In this document: piece by piece, positions 54,155-62,939 of the stretch
Position numbering within the stretch: the stretch's first letter is position 1
How the letters are laid out: each line of letters starts with the position of its first letter
NCBI RefSeq assembly: GCF_011074795.1
Contig: NZ_JAAMPF010000018.1
Coordinates: 496,001-560,000, forward strand
Direction of reading: 5' to 3'
Source of the DNA: Marinobacter salicampi
GTDB lineage: Bacteria; Pseudomonadota; Gammaproteobacteria; Pseudomonadales; Oleiphilaceae
DNA length: 64,000 nt
Notes under the pieces: model-generated
Database searches by the model: none
Seen by the model: the letters and a program-made list of their open reading frames with translations, nothing else
Told to the model about the DNA's origin: nothing
Position numbers and translations under genes: made by a program

Positions 54155-55847
54155 ACTGTCAGACGCTCAACTGGATGAACTCCCGTCAAAAGCAGAGGTT
54201 AAGGTCTATCGGTCATTTCGGGATAGCTTAAATCCCTCCTATACAGTCCTTTTTCAAGTTGGGTGGATTCTGAAGCATGAGCGGGATAGAGCACGAGATG
54301 GGGAGTGTGATTTTATCATCTGCCATCCCCAACTTGGTTATCTTTGTATTGAGGTGAAAGGCGGCGGCATATCTTATGAGGCAGGCTCAGATGCCTGGTA
54401 CTCGGTTGACCGTCACCGTCAGAAGCATCTAATAAAGGATCCTGTCCAGCAAGCTCTCAGAGCCAAATACTCCATATTCTCCAAGCTCAAAGAGCATCCG
54501 TCATCGCGGGGTTACAATCTGAACAAAGTTCTTCGGGGGCATGCGATATATTTTCCTGACATTGGTGATTCGAAACCGCTTTCTAGGCCTGACATGCCGG
54601 CAAGCCTAATTGGTACTGAGGCGGCGCTGCGGAATCCAGGGGAATGGGTTGATGAAGTATTCTCATATTGGGGCGCCGAGTCCAGTGGTAACAAGCCGAT
54701 TGGGCAGCCAGGTATTGACCTTATCGAAAAAGTATTTGCCAGGTCCTTTACAGTATCTCCCCTGGTTTCTTCGCAGCTTAATGAGCTTGAGCAGCAACGG
54801 ATCAAGCTTACAAATGAGCAAATCAGAACTTTGGACCTGCTTCAGTCTCATCGGCGGGTAGCAATCCGAGGTGGTGCGGGTACTGGTAAGACGGTTTTGG
54901 CATTGGAAAAGGGTCGGCGCCTCGCTTCTGAAGGCTTTAGGACGTTACTTACCTGTTACAACCGACAATTGGCCGATCACCTCGCAGATCTGTGCCGCGA
55001 TATCGAGAACCTCGATGTTATGGGATTTCATCAGCTTTGCCATCATTGGGTTGAACGTGCAGAGAAAGTCTCGGGAAGACAACTAAAACATGAGGCAAAA
55101 GTGAACTATCCCGGGACAGGCTTTTTTGATGTGCAGCTGCCGGTGGCATTGTCATTTGCTCTTGATGAAGTACCTGAGCGCTATGAGGCGATCGTATGTG
55201 ATGAGGGCCAGGATTTTGGTGAAGAGTATTGGTTGCCGCTCGAACTTCTGTTGTCGGATACAGATGCGAGTCCATTTTATGTCTTCTACGATGAGAACCA
55301 GAATATTTATTCTAGAGCTGGAACATTTCCCATCGAAACTCCACCGATTACGTTGACTAAAAATTGCCGTAATACCTCTGCAATTCATCGTGCAGCTTAT
55401 GCTCATTACCGGGGCGTTTCGGTTGATCCCCCAGAGCTTGAAGGTTCCGACTTGGAGCTTGATACTGCTCCGAATCACACAGCTCAGGCTCGAAGGATTC
55501 ACTCAAAAATTGTTGACCTGATTGATCGACAGCACGTTGCACCGCATGAAATCACGGTCTTGATTGGTGATGCCCAGAACAAATTTAACTATTACGGTTG
55601 CTTACGGAACTTGCCCTTGCCGCGAGGGGCCTCATGGTCAGAGGAAGGGCATCGCATTGATAGTAGTATCCTGATTGAGACGGTACAGCGGTTTAAGGGG
55701 TTGGAGTCACCAGTTGTCATTTTATGGGGATTAGACGGCCTTGATTCTGGGGTTAACCGAGAGGTGTTCTATGTAGGTATGAGCAGGGCCAAGTCCTTGT
55801 TAATCGTCTCCGGGACAGCGGCGACCATAGATGGTTTACGGCAATGA
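54135..55847 (+). CDS. NERD-domain UvrD-like helicase
   Basis: A 570-residue protein. The N-terminal NERD domain (nuclease-related) contains D59, E73 and K75 in ECDFIICHPQLGYLCIEVKG. An SF1 helicase follows: GGAGTGKT (~246-253), VCDEGQDFGEEY (motif II), TLTKNCRNTSAIH (motif III/IV region), and TVQRFKGLESPVV with YVGMSRAKSLLIV (motifs V-VI). The ATG at 54135 has GGAGG six bases upstream and lies inside the ATPase gene. It probably unwinds or degrades foreign DNA with the ATPase partner. It ends 35 bp before the convergent integrase. Confidence 0.85.
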   Translation: MATMIPELSDAQLDELPSKAEVKVYRSFRDSLNPSYTVLFQVGWILKHERDRARDGECDFIICHPQLGYLCIEVKGGGISYEAGSDAWYSVDRHRQKHLIKDPVQQALRAKYSIFSKLKEHPSSRGYNLNKVLRGHAIYFPDIGDSKPLSRPDMPASLIGTEAALRNPGEWVDEVFSYWGAESSGNKPIGQPGIDLIEKVFARSFTVSPLVSSQLNELEQQRIKLTNEQIRTLDLLQSHRRVAIRGGAGTGKTVLALEKGRRLASEGFRTLLTCYNRQLADHLADLCRDIENLDVMGFHQLCHHWVERAEKVSGRQLKHEAKVNYPGTGFFDVQLPVALSFALDEVPERYEAIVCDEGQDFGEEYWLPLELLLSDTDASPFYVFYDENQNIYSRAGTFPIETPPITLTKNCRNTSAIHRAAYAHYRGVSVDPPELEGSDLELDTAPNHTAQARRIHSKIVDLIDRQHVAPHEITVLIGDAQNKFNYYGCLRNLPLPRGASWSEEGHRIDSSILIETVQRFKGLESPVVILWGLDGLDSGVNREVFYVGMSRAKSLLIVSGTAATIDGLRQ

Positions 55848-55882
55848 AAAATACTGGTGCGGCTTGTATGGGAAAACGATGG

Positions 55883-57082
55883 TCAGGCGGGTTTCTTCGG
55901 ATATTTGATTTGCTCAAGGTAATCGGCCCATGCCTGCATCATTTTCTTGCGCTCCGGCAGATGAGCAGTCCTATTGTACGCGCGACCATTCGGGTCTCGG
56001 ACTGCATGAGCCAATTGGTGCTCGATGTAGTCGGGACGGAAGCCCAAAACTTCATCAAGGATTGTGCGAGCCATGGCTCGGAAACCGTGTCCACTCATTT
56101 CCTCTTTACCAATGTCCATTCTTCGCATCGCGGACAAAATGGCATTGTCGCTCATTGGGCGATCACCTTTGGGTGAACGTGCACTCGGGAAAACGTATAC
56201 TCCACCACCAGTAAGTGGTTGGAGCTCCTCCAAGATCTCAACAGCCTGAGTAGATAACGGGACAATGTGCTGCGTCTCTGTCTTTGTCACGGTGTAGCGC
56301 CATTCTGCTTGCCCCAGATCGATATCGTCCCATTTGGCATACCTAAGCTCGCCGGGTCTTACAAAAACCAGTGGGGCTAAACGCAGAGCGCACCTGACCG
56401 CTAGGGTGCCATGGTAGCCATCCAGCATTCGTAATACCTCAGCTACCTTTTCAGGCTCTGTAACAGAGGCGAAGTGTTTCTTTTTGACTGGTGTCAGCGC
56501 TCCCCGCAGATCACCCGAGGGATCTCTTTCAGCCCTTCCAGTGGCCACCGCATATCGAAAGATCTGGCCGCACTCACTTAGTGCTCGATGTGCAGTCTCA
56601 TTGGCTCCGCGTTCTTCGATGCGCCGGATTACTGATAGGAGTTCCGGGGCTTTGATATCTGCGACAGGCTTTCCACCAAGCCAAGGGAATATGTCATTTT
56701 CCAGCCGGCGGATAATGCGATTGCCATGGGAGGGTACCCAGGTTTGAGATTTGTTTTTAAACCATTCTCTGGCAATGGTCTCAAAGCTGTTGGCTGACCG
56801 TTCCTGTCGGGCAGCTTTCTGGGCTTTGCGATTCTCGCTGGGATCAACCTGGTTAGCCAGCAGTTTCCTGGCGTCATCTCGGCGTAATCGGGCGTCCTTG
56901 AGAGTGATCTCGGGATATACCCCAAGAGAAAGCCTCTTTTCCTTTCCGCTGAATCGGTACTTGAGGCGCCAATACTTGCCACCTTTGGGCGTTACCTCGA
57001 GATAAAGCCCCCCGCCATCGAAGAGTTTCTGTGTCTTGGTGGCAGATTTGGCGTTCCGAATTGCAGTATCTGTCAGAGGCAT
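55883..57082 (-). CDS. int: P4-type tyrosine integrase
   Basis: A 399-residue site-specific recombinase. An N-terminal DUF4102 arm-binding domain (1-90) precedes a core-binding domain (~95-190) and a catalytic domain with R242 (RPGELR), H332 and R335 (HGFRAMAR), and Tyr369 (GRAYNR). All the catalytic residues are present, so it should be active. The gene abuts attR and is transcribed away from it. A TGCCCCCA arm-type motif on the minus strand covers its start codon, which hints at self-repression. Confidence 0.95.
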   Translation of the reverse strand: MPLTDTAIRNAKSATKTQKLFDGGGLYLEVTPKGGKYWRLKYRFSGKEKRLSLGVYPEITLKDARLRRDDARKLLANQVDPSENRKAQKAARQERSANSFETIAREWFKNKSQTWVPSHGNRIIRRLENDIFPWLGGKPVADIKAPELLSVIRRIEERGANETAHRALSECGQIFRYAVATGRAERDPSGDLRGALTPVKKKHFASVTEPEKVAEVLRMLDGYHGTLAVRCALRLAPLVFVRPGELRYAKWDDIDLGQAEWRYTVTKTETQHIVPLSTQAVEILEELQPLTGGGVYVFPSARSPKGDRPMSDNAILSAMRRMDIGKEEMSGHGFRAMARTILDEVLGFRPDYIEHQLAHAVRDPNGRAYNRTAHLPERKKMMQAWADYLEQIKYPKKPA

Positions 57083-57142
57083 GGGGGCAACTAGTCTTCG
57101 CTATGAGGCATGTGCCCCTAATGCTGCCCCCAGGTGCCCCCG
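57082..57142 (+). other. TGCCCCYR arm-type sites, right end
   Basis: Direct copies TGCCCCTA (57113-57120), TGCCCCCA (57125-57132) and TGCCCCCG (57135-57142). An inverted TGCCCCCA (57082-57089, minus strand) overlaps the int start codon. The first two are 12 bp apart, as in the left pair. Confidence 0.7.
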
Positions 57143-57208
57143 GATGTCAACGGATTAGTTAGGACCTTCTAGGACGGAAAATCGGCTATAAGTATGATTT
57201 TAGGCATG

Positions 57209-57233
57209 AAAAAAGCCGCCCTTGGGCGGCTTT
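57209..57233 (-). terminator. ssrA terminator carried by the element
   Basis: AAAGCCGCCC-TT-GGGCGGCTTT, with a T6 run on the minus strand, about 12 nt past the tmRNA 3' end. It replaces the chromosomal terminator now displaced to 33625-33647. Confidence 0.85.
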
Positions 57234-57239
57234 GGATCT

Positions 57240-57258
57240 TTGTTTGGTGGAGACGGCG
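57240..57258. repeat. attR, right 19-bp direct repeat at the ssrA 3' end
   Basis: Identical to 33655-33673. It overlaps the last 14 nt of the tmRNA, including the CCA end, so insertion leaves a functional gene. Confidence 0.92.
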
Positions 57259-57609
57259 GGAATTGAACCCGCGTCCGCCAGTACTCTGCCTTGAGATCTA
57301 CATGCTTAGCGTCCTTCTATTAATTTAACCTCAAACGACCCGAAGGTCAGGGTGTAAGAGGCGAGTTCTTTAAATCTTAGCTGTTAGTCAGTGAACTCTG
57401 ACTAACAGAGCAACCTGTAAGCGATGACGTCCTGAGATGTAGCTTCCGAGTTACAGGTGCCTCGGTCAGGACGACTAGCAGCTTACGCTGCTAGTGAGTA
57501 GTTTTCGTCGTTTGCGACTATTAATTGCAGCTTTGGATTAACGAGATTCGCTGCCATCTCGACATGCACCCAAGGGTTCGCAACCAGCGTCGAAGCCATG
57601 TCGTCCCCC
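57245..57609 (-). ncRNA. ssrA: tmRNA (ssrA)
   Basis: One-piece tmRNA of about 365 nt. The 5' end reads GGGGGACGACATGG and the 3' end is a T-arm (GGTTCAATTCC) and acceptor with encoded CCA. The tag reading frame (57483-57515) starts at GCA and encodes ANDENYSLAA followed by TAA. Together with SmpB, encoded at 59311-59796, it rescues stalled ribosomes and tags truncated proteins. Its extreme 3' end is the integration site of the 23.6-kb element. Confidence 0.97.
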
Positions 57610-57618
57610 TTATGCTTA

Positions 57619-57648
57619 AGTATATGCGTCCGGAACCGCGAACTTCAA
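57619..57648 (-). promoter_or_regulatory. ssrA promoter
   Basis: On the minus strand a -35 TTGAAG (57648-57643) and a -10 TATACT (57624-57619) are separated by 18 bp, placing the start about 10 nt downstream at the tmRNA 5' end. Confidence 0.75.
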
Positions 57649-57722
57649 GGCTTCAGGTGTTTTCTTTTGTGCCATGCCGGTGCGCAGAAACCCTTATGTC
57701 TGGCCCTGCCGGAGCCCTCAAC

Positions 57723-59147
57723 CTATACGGCTTCCCGGTTTGCGGCTTGATCAGCCTGGCATAGCAGGGCCTGGTCTCGCAGTTCGTAAAAGCTCTCCCT
57801 GAAATGGCCCATGATGGCCTCGGGGTCCGCAGCAATGCCTCGATCTACTGTAATGCCGAACTGCACGGTGTCTACATAGCTGAAAATACTCATGCCGATG
57901 CCAATGTCGCCAGTTTGTGGCACCCAGAACATGGGCTGCCTGAGCCGCGCACCTGCCAGATAAACAGGTTTCTTTGGCCCGGGCACATTGGTGAGCACCG
58001 CTGACGCTTTTTTGCTCAGCAGGCTGAGGGCACGGCGCTCCAGCACATCGGGCCCGCGGCCGAACAGGTCCAGCAGGCTGTAGGTGACCTGGGCCTGGTA
58101 GGAGCGCTTCAGGCGATTCATGTGCTCCTGAACCTGGCGGAACCTCATGATCGGGCAGTCGACGTCGACTGGCAGGGTAAGAAGTACCAGGCCAAATTTG
58201 TTGCCCAGGGAGCCGACGGGCTGGCGTAGGGGGCGAAGGTTGAAGGGTACCGCTACCCGTAGACCACGTTCGGGAATGGGCTCCCCGGTGTGACGGAAAT
58301 GCCGGTGCAGGGCGCCGGTGGCGGTCGCCATCAGGACATCGTTGATTGTCCCGCCGAGGATCTTCGAGCATACCTTCACATCGGCCAGATCCAGGGGGTC
58401 GGCCCAGGCGACCTGCTTGCGACCAGTCAGGCTCTGCTTGAGTCCGGTCGCGGGTTCTTCCGGGCTGAGCCCTAACTTGGCACAATCGATGGCAATCTTG
58501 CCCGCGGTCTTGGCCAGCTTGAGGGGGTAGCCAGGCTCCCTGAGCAGCGAGGTGGTAAACAGTTGGGTCTGCTCCAGTGCAGTCTGGCCGTGCTCCATAA
58601 CTTTTCTGATGGAATGGCGCAGGCCGCTCTCCTGGGGGCATGGCAGCGGTGCCACCGGGTTCAACTGGTGAACCTTGGCTTCTTCCGGAGACTCGTCGGT
58701 AAGGGACAGCAGCACCCGCACCAGGGAGATGCCATCGGCAATGCAGTGATGTATACGTACGACCAGCGCGCAACCGCCGTCATACCGGTCGATGTAATGC
58801 AATTGCCAGAGGGGGCGGCCACTGTGCAGTGGCGTGCTGTTCAGGTCGCTGACCAGGTTCTGGAGGTCGTCTTTGCCGCCGCTGTTGGGAAGGGCGGTAA
58901 CGTGGACGTGGTTGTCCAGATCAAACAGCGGGTCGTCGACCCATTCGGTCTTGTCGCCCCGATGGACCACGCACTGACGGAACCGGCGAAAGCGCAGGAA
59001 GCGCTCGTTCAATACTCTCTTCAGTCTGGCGATTACGATGGGTTTATCAAATACCAGAACCGCCGCAATCATCATGGGGTTCTCGGTACATTCCATCCGC
59101 AGCCAGGACCTGTCCACCGCTGACATAGGTGTGCCTACAGCGTTCAT
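57723..59147 (-). CDS. Wax ester synthase/diacylglycerol acyltransferase
   Basis: A 474-residue bifunctional WS/DGAT acyltransferase that makes wax esters or triacylglycerol storage lipid from acyl-CoA. The catalytic HHCIADG (HHxxxDG) is at residues 133-139, preceded by PLWQLHYIDRYDGG. Later VTNVPGPKKPVYLAG and the region near MFWVPQTGDIGIGMSIFSY are typical of bacterial WS/DGATs such as those of Marinobacter and Acinetobacter. It is transcribed from its own region, 113 bp to the right of the ssrA 5' end. Confidence 0.93.
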   Translation of the reverse strand: MNAVGTPMSAVDRSWLRMECTENPMMIAAVLVFDKPIVIARLKRVLNERFLRFRRFRQCVVHRGDKTEWVDDPLFDLDNHVHVTALPNSGGKDDLQNLVSDLNSTPLHSGRPLWQLHYIDRYDGGCALVVRIHHCIADGISLVRVLLSLTDESPEEAKVHQLNPVAPLPCPQESGLRHSIRKVMEHGQTALEQTQLFTTSLLREPGYPLKLAKTAGKIAIDCAKLGLSPEEPATGLKQSLTGRKQVAWADPLDLADVKVCSKILGGTINDVLMATATGALHRHFRHTGEPIPERGLRVAVPFNLRPLRQPVGSLGNKFGLVLLTLPVDVDCPIMRFRQVQEHMNRLKRSYQAQVTYSLLDLFGRGPDVLERRALSLLSKKASAVLTNVPGPKKPVYLAGARLRQPMFWVPQTGDIGIGMSIFSYVDTVQFGITVDRGIAADPEAIMGHFRESFYELRDQALLCQADQAANREAV

Positions 59148-59310
59148 TGCTTCCTCCAGTCAATCCATCAACGAGAGGATGAGTCTTGCGTTTAAATACT
59201 ACAGATACGGCAGGAAAACGCGGCCCCCACCCACTAGAGAGCGGCTAGTATAGGCCGGTCTTTCAGTGTGGAGAAGAGGTTGTGTTTGCTACACATTTTA
59301 TGGATTAGAT

Positions 59311-59796
59311 TCAGCTTGCTACGGTATTTTCGCGGAGAATCCGCTGCTTCTGGCGGTTCCAGTCACGTTCTTTTTCGGTGGCCCGCTTGTCGAACTGTTT
59401 CTTGCCTTTGACCAGCGCGATCTCGCACTTAACCTTATTCTTTTTCCAGTACAGCGCAAGCGGTACACAGGTATAGCCAGCCTGGTTCACCTGGCTGTTG
59501 AGCTTGGCTATTTCTTTCTCATGCAAAAGCAGTTTCCGGGTGCGAGTGGGGTCTGCGATAACGTGGGTTGAGGCGGTGTTCAATGGCATGAAGTGGGCGC
59601 CAAGAAGAAATACTTCCCCGTCTTTCAGCAATACGTACGCATCGGTAAGCTGCCCTTTGCCCGCACGAAGGGATTTGACTTCCCAGCCGAGCAGAACAAG
59701 GCCCGCCTCGAAGCGTTCCTCGATATGGTACTCATGCTTGGCTTTTTTATTTAGTGCAATGGTGCTGCTTTGCGTGCCCGGTTTTTTCTTGCTCAT
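59311..59796 (-). CDS. smpB: SsrA-binding protein SmpB
   Basis: A 161-residue OB-fold protein that binds tmRNA and delivers it to stalled ribosomes. Diagnostic segments are [31 protein letters not shown] and a basic C-terminal tail [18 protein letters not shown]. The ATG at 59796 has AGG six bases before it; the longer frame adds unsupported residues. It lies near its RNA partner ssrA, with the WS/DGAT gene between. Confidence 0.97.
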   Translation of the reverse strand: MSKKKPGTQSSTIALNKKAKHEYHIEERFEAGLVLLGWEVKSLRAGKGQLTDAYVLLKDGEVFLLGAHFMPLNTASTHVIADPTRTRKLLLHEKEIAKLNSQVNQAGYTCVPLALYWKKNKVKCEIALVKGKKQFDKRATEKERDWNRQKQRILRENTVAS

Positions 59797-60005
59797 AAAA
59801 GCCTGGTCTGGAACAAAATCGGAGGTAACCCCTTGAGTACCCCCGTGTGTATTATTGCTGGGGCACCGGTGAATCGGGGTTAGCGTTGTGAAAACGAGAT
59901 TGTACCGCAGGTGCGGCAAGCCGGTCACGAAAACGAACACGCGGTCAATTAACCGGGTTGTGCCTTTGGGCTACAATGCGAGCTTCAACCATGTCGGGAT
60001 AATGG

Positions 60006-61712
60006 ATGCCAATTCCTTACGAAACGCCTATCGGGTCCTGGGCACGGCGGTCTACCTTCTTCTGGGCTGCTACGGGCGCAACGGTAGGGCTCAGCAACCT
60101 GTGGAAGTTCCCGCCCCTGGCTGGTGAAAACGGTGGCGGCCTTTTTGTGCTCCTGTACCTGGCCTGCCTGCTTCTGGTGACCTTGCCGCTTATGCTGACA
60201 GAGACCGCCCTGGGACGCCACGCCCGCCATGGGGTGGTGTTGGCGGTGGATGGCCTGGCCCATTCCAATGGCCTGTCCCGTCAGTGGGCCTGGCTGGGCC
60301 GGTTCAGTGTATTGGCCAGTTTTCTGGTGCTTTCCTTCACTGGGGTCATAGGCGCTATCTGCCTGGCTTATGTGTTTTTTGGCGCGCTTGGCCGATTCGT
60401 GGGCGCGTCGGAACTCAGTGTCGCCCAGACCCTGGGGGAACTGGTCGAAAATCCTTCCAATTACCGCGACCTGATGACCTGGCAGTTGGCGTTTCTGGGG
60501 CTTGTGATGGCCGTGTCTCTGCAAGGGGTAGTTGTTGGGCTTGAGCGCGCGTTTCGGGTTGTGGTGCCCACATTTCTTCTGCTTCTGCTCGCCCTGCTGG
60601 CCTACAGCTACCATTTTGGTGAATTGCACCGTGCCGCTGATTACATGTTGGGCCTGCGGCCCGAGCAGATGACCTGGCAGAGCCTTCAGCTGGCTCTTGC
60701 CCATGCGTTTTACACCCTCGGGTTGGGTATGGGCGTCTGGGTGGCCTTTGGTGCCTATATGCCATCGATTGCCCCTCTGAAACGGTCGGTCTTCGCCGTG
60801 GTGCTGATGGATACTCTGATTGCGATCCTTGCCGGGCTGGTCATTTATGCCCTGGTGTTCCGAACCGGCGGAACGGCTTCCGAACAGGGCTTCGCCCTGG
60901 TGTTCTTGGCCCTGCCTGCGAGCCTGGCGGACGCGCCGGCAAGCCAGTTTGTGGTCACCGCTGCCTTTATTGCCATCTTGCTTGTGGCCTGGACCACCTC
61001 CCTTGCATTGTTCGAACCGGTGGTCGGCTGGTTCCAGGAGTGGACGGGCGCTCCCCGGGGGTGGTCTGTCATCATTATTGGTTCCGGAGCGTGGCTGGCC
61101 GGACTGGGCACGCTGTTTTCATTCAGTATCTGGTCTGATGTCACCTTCCAGGGCGGAACGGTCTTCCGGTGGGTCGAACTGCTTGCCAGCGGCTTGCTGA
61201 TACCGGGAGTCAGTGTCGCACTGACGGTTCTGGTGGCGTGGAAGCTGACGTCCTATCGCGCACTCAGCCTGATCGGGCGGGCGCCACGTTTCATCGCGAG
61301 CGTCTGGTTCTGGGTGCTCAAGCTGATATTGCCCCTGGTAGTGGTCTATATTGGCGCGCACTATGCCTGGACCTCCCTCAGTAGCCTGTGTGAGGGTAGC
61401 GAAAAAGCCGTCTGGTGTGAGATGGATTTTATTGACTCACTGGACTCCTCCGAGCTCCCGGGGCTTGGCCTGGACAGAAATCAGAGTCCTAGCGCCAAGC
61501 GTGGCCACCGCCCTCTACCGGATAACCTGCAGCAACTGGAGGAGCCGCTGGAAGGGCCGCCCCTGCCACCAGATCACGGTACTGTCGATGACCCGGCCCC
61601 GGATGAGGCGACGCCGGATACCCCGGACGCCACGCCGGAACCGGAAGCCGGCAATGAAAGCCAGGCGCCCGGGGCTTCGGATCAGCCCGAAATCCGTTAC
61701 CATAGCGTATGA
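60006..61712 (+). CDS. Sodium-dependent transporter (NSS family)
   Basis: A 568-residue protein with about 12 hydrophobic segments. The NSS signature is near the start: ATGATVGLSNLWKFPPLAGENGGG, which lines the Na+ and substrate sites. EPVVGWFQ occurs later. The last ~90 residues form a Pro/Asp/Glu-rich hydrophilic tail that is unusual for the family and may be cytoplasmic. The substrate is probably an amino acid. It is divergent from smpB. Confidence 0.9.
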   Translation: MPIPYETPIGSWARRSTFFWAATGATVGLSNLWKFPPLAGENGGGLFVLLYLACLLLVTLPLMLTETALGRHARHGVVLAVDGLAHSNGLSRQWAWLGRFSVLASFLVLSFTGVIGAICLAYVFFGALGRFVGASELSVAQTLGELVENPSNYRDLMTWQLAFLGLVMAVSLQGVVVGLERAFRVVVPTFLLLLLALLAYSYHFGELHRAADYMLGLRPEQMTWQSLQLALAHAFYTLGLGMGVWVAFGAYMPSIAPLKRSVFAVVLMDTLIAILAGLVIYALVFRTGGTASEQGFALVFLALPASLADAPASQFVVTAAFIAILLVAWTTSLALFEPVVGWFQEWTGAPRGWSVIIIGSGAWLAGLGTLFSFSIWSDVTFQGGTVFRWVELLASGLLIPGVSVALTVLVAWKLTSYRALSLIGRAPRFIASVWFWVLKLILPLVVVYIGAHYAWTSLSSLCEGSEKAVWCEMDFIDSLDSSELPGLGLDRNQSPSAKRGHRPLPDNLQQLEEPLEGPPLPPDHGTVDDPAPDEATPDTPDATPEPEAGNESQAPGASDQPEIRYHSV

Positions 61713-61761
61713 CAAAGTCTTGGTGGGTCCAGCTCGCCATTTTCAGGAACCGCGTTAGCCC

Positions 61762-62208
61762 ATGCCTCATCAGATAGATAAAAGCGCTCTGGTCATGCAC
61801 TCTGCCGAGCGGATGTTTGCCTTGGTGAACGATATTCCCCGTTACCCGGAATTCCTGCCCTGGTGTGCCCACGCGGAGGTGCACCATTTAGGTGAGCTTG
61901 AGTTGACGGCCTCGCTTGAGGTGGCACGGGGCGGCATCCGTCACCGGCTGACGACCCGCAATGAACTGGTTGTGCCCAGTGCCATTGATATGCGGCTGGT
62001 GGACGGCCCGTTCCAGGATTTACGGGGCCGCTGGAATTTCCAGCCGCTGGAGGCCAACGCCTGCAAAGTCATCCTGACGCTGGAGTTCGAATTCTCCGGG
62101 GCGCTCTCCCGAATGACTTTTGGTCCCATTTTCAGCCAGGCAGCGAACACCATGGTCGATGCGTTTTGTCGCAGGGCCGACGATCTTTATCGTCGTGAAG
62201 GGGTCTGA
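61762..62208 (+). CDS. ratA: RatA-type ribosome association/START-like protein
   Basis: A 148-residue Coq10/START-like protein: ALVMHSAERMFALVNDIPRYPEFLPWC at the start and GPIFSQAANTMVDAFCRRAD helix at the end. In Escherichia coli RatA can block subunit joining; homologues bind ubiquinone. It is two bases from rnfH, the usual pair. Confidence 0.92.
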   Translation: MPHQIDKSALVMHSAERMFALVNDIPRYPEFLPWCAHAEVHHLGELELTASLEVARGGIRHRLTTRNELVVPSAIDMRLVDGPFQDLRGRWNFQPLEANACKVILTLEFEFSGALSRMTFGPIFSQAANTMVDAFCRRADDLYRREGV

Positions 62209-62210
62209 TC

Positions 62211-62492
62211 ATGAAAGTGGAGGTGGCCTATGCCACGCCGGCCAAGCAGCAGATAATTGCGCTGGATGTGGCGGAGGGAACAACCGCCAAGGCCGCGGTC
62301 CTGCAGTCAGGTATTACCGATGTCTTCCCCGAAATTGATCCGAGCGCCATCGATATGGGTATCTTTGGCAAGGTCATCAAGACACCTGAGACCCATGCAC
62401 TGAGGGAAGGGGACAGGGTCGAGTTGTATCGGCCGCTTCTGATTGACCCGAAACAGGCAAGGCTGAATCGGGTGAAAAAGAAAGCCAGCTGA
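62211..62492 (+). CDS. rnfH: RnfH family (RatB, UPF0125) protein
   Basis: A 93-residue ubiquitin-like-fold protein with VEVAYATPAKQQIIALDV, GIFGKVIKTPETHALREGDRVELYRPL and a basic tail. It follows ratA, as in many gammaproteobacteria. Function is uncertain. It is convergent with bamE with no gap (62492/62493). Confidence 0.92.
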   Translation: MKVEVAYATPAKQQIIALDVAEGTTAKAAVLQSGITDVFPEIDPSAIDMGIFGKVIKTPETHALREGDRVELYRPLLIDPKQARLNRVKKKAS

Positions 62493-62819
62493 TCAGTAGG
62501 CCGGTGTTTCTTCCAATAACTGCGCTTCGTAGTGTGAATACTGATCAGCGTCGTAGTACACCACAACCCGCTGCTCAAGAATTTCGCCGCCGCTTTCCTG
62601 GAAGGTGTAGATGTAGTATTCACGAGAGGTGTCCGCCGGGTTCAGCATGATTGGAGAGCCGAGTACAGAGCGAACCTGGCTTCTGGTCATGCCTTCTTCC
62701 AGCTGAGTCAGTTCCTCTTCCGAGAGAATATTGCCCTGCTGCACGTTGATTTTGTAAACGCCAGGGAATGAGCAGCCGGCGAAAAAGGTAACGAGCAGTA
62801 AAACCGCAAGTTTTTGCAT
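62493..62819 (-). CDS. bamE: Outer-membrane assembly lipoprotein BamE
   Basis: A 108-residue lipoprotein with signal peptide and lipobox FFAGC (lipidated Cys16). The SmpA/OmlA motif is GMTRSQVRSVLGSPIMLNP. It is a component of the BAM complex that inserts beta-barrel proteins. It is divergent from fur, as in related genomes. Confidence 0.95.
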   Translation of the reverse strand: MQKLAVLLLVTFFAGCSFPGVYKINVQQGNILSEEELTQLEEGMTRSQVRSVLGSPIMLNPADTSREYYIYTFQESGGEILEQRVVVYYDADQYSHYEAQLLEETPAY

Positions 62820-62939
62820 CGGTGGGGGAAATCCTCTATCTTGAAATCGCCTGCTGACGCAGGTGTGGTACGGCTTGGCCGCTAACGAGTAGCTTCATAA
62901 TACCGGAAGCTGATGGTACACCAAAGAGCGAATAGCATC

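Larger units (their letters stand above)
33655..57258. mobile_element. Integrative element inserted in the 3' end of ssrA
   Basis: A 23.6-kb element bounded by identical 19-bp repeats, with a P4-type tyrosine integrase adjacent to the right end and an AlpA-type regulator inside. The core repeat rebuilds the tmRNA 3' end, so ssrA stays intact. The left half carries a replication-like module and the right half phage-defence cargo. The segment from about 45.4 to 55.8 kb is visibly richer in A+T than the chromosome and than hsdR/hsdM, which suggests cargo assembled from several sources. Confidence 0.93.

Noticed and set aside
49352..55847. Gabija, BREX or DISARM assignment
   Set aside because: Gabija needs an OLD-type ATPase-Toprim with a UvrD helicase; the ATPase here is GHKL type. 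BREX and DISARM core genes (PglZ, DrmA/DrmB) are absent.
57751..58773. 340-residue frame within the WS/DGAT gene
   Set aside because: Same strand, different frame, Arg/Pro/Gly-rich composition typical of a shadow; the WS/DGAT frame has the HHxxxDG motif.
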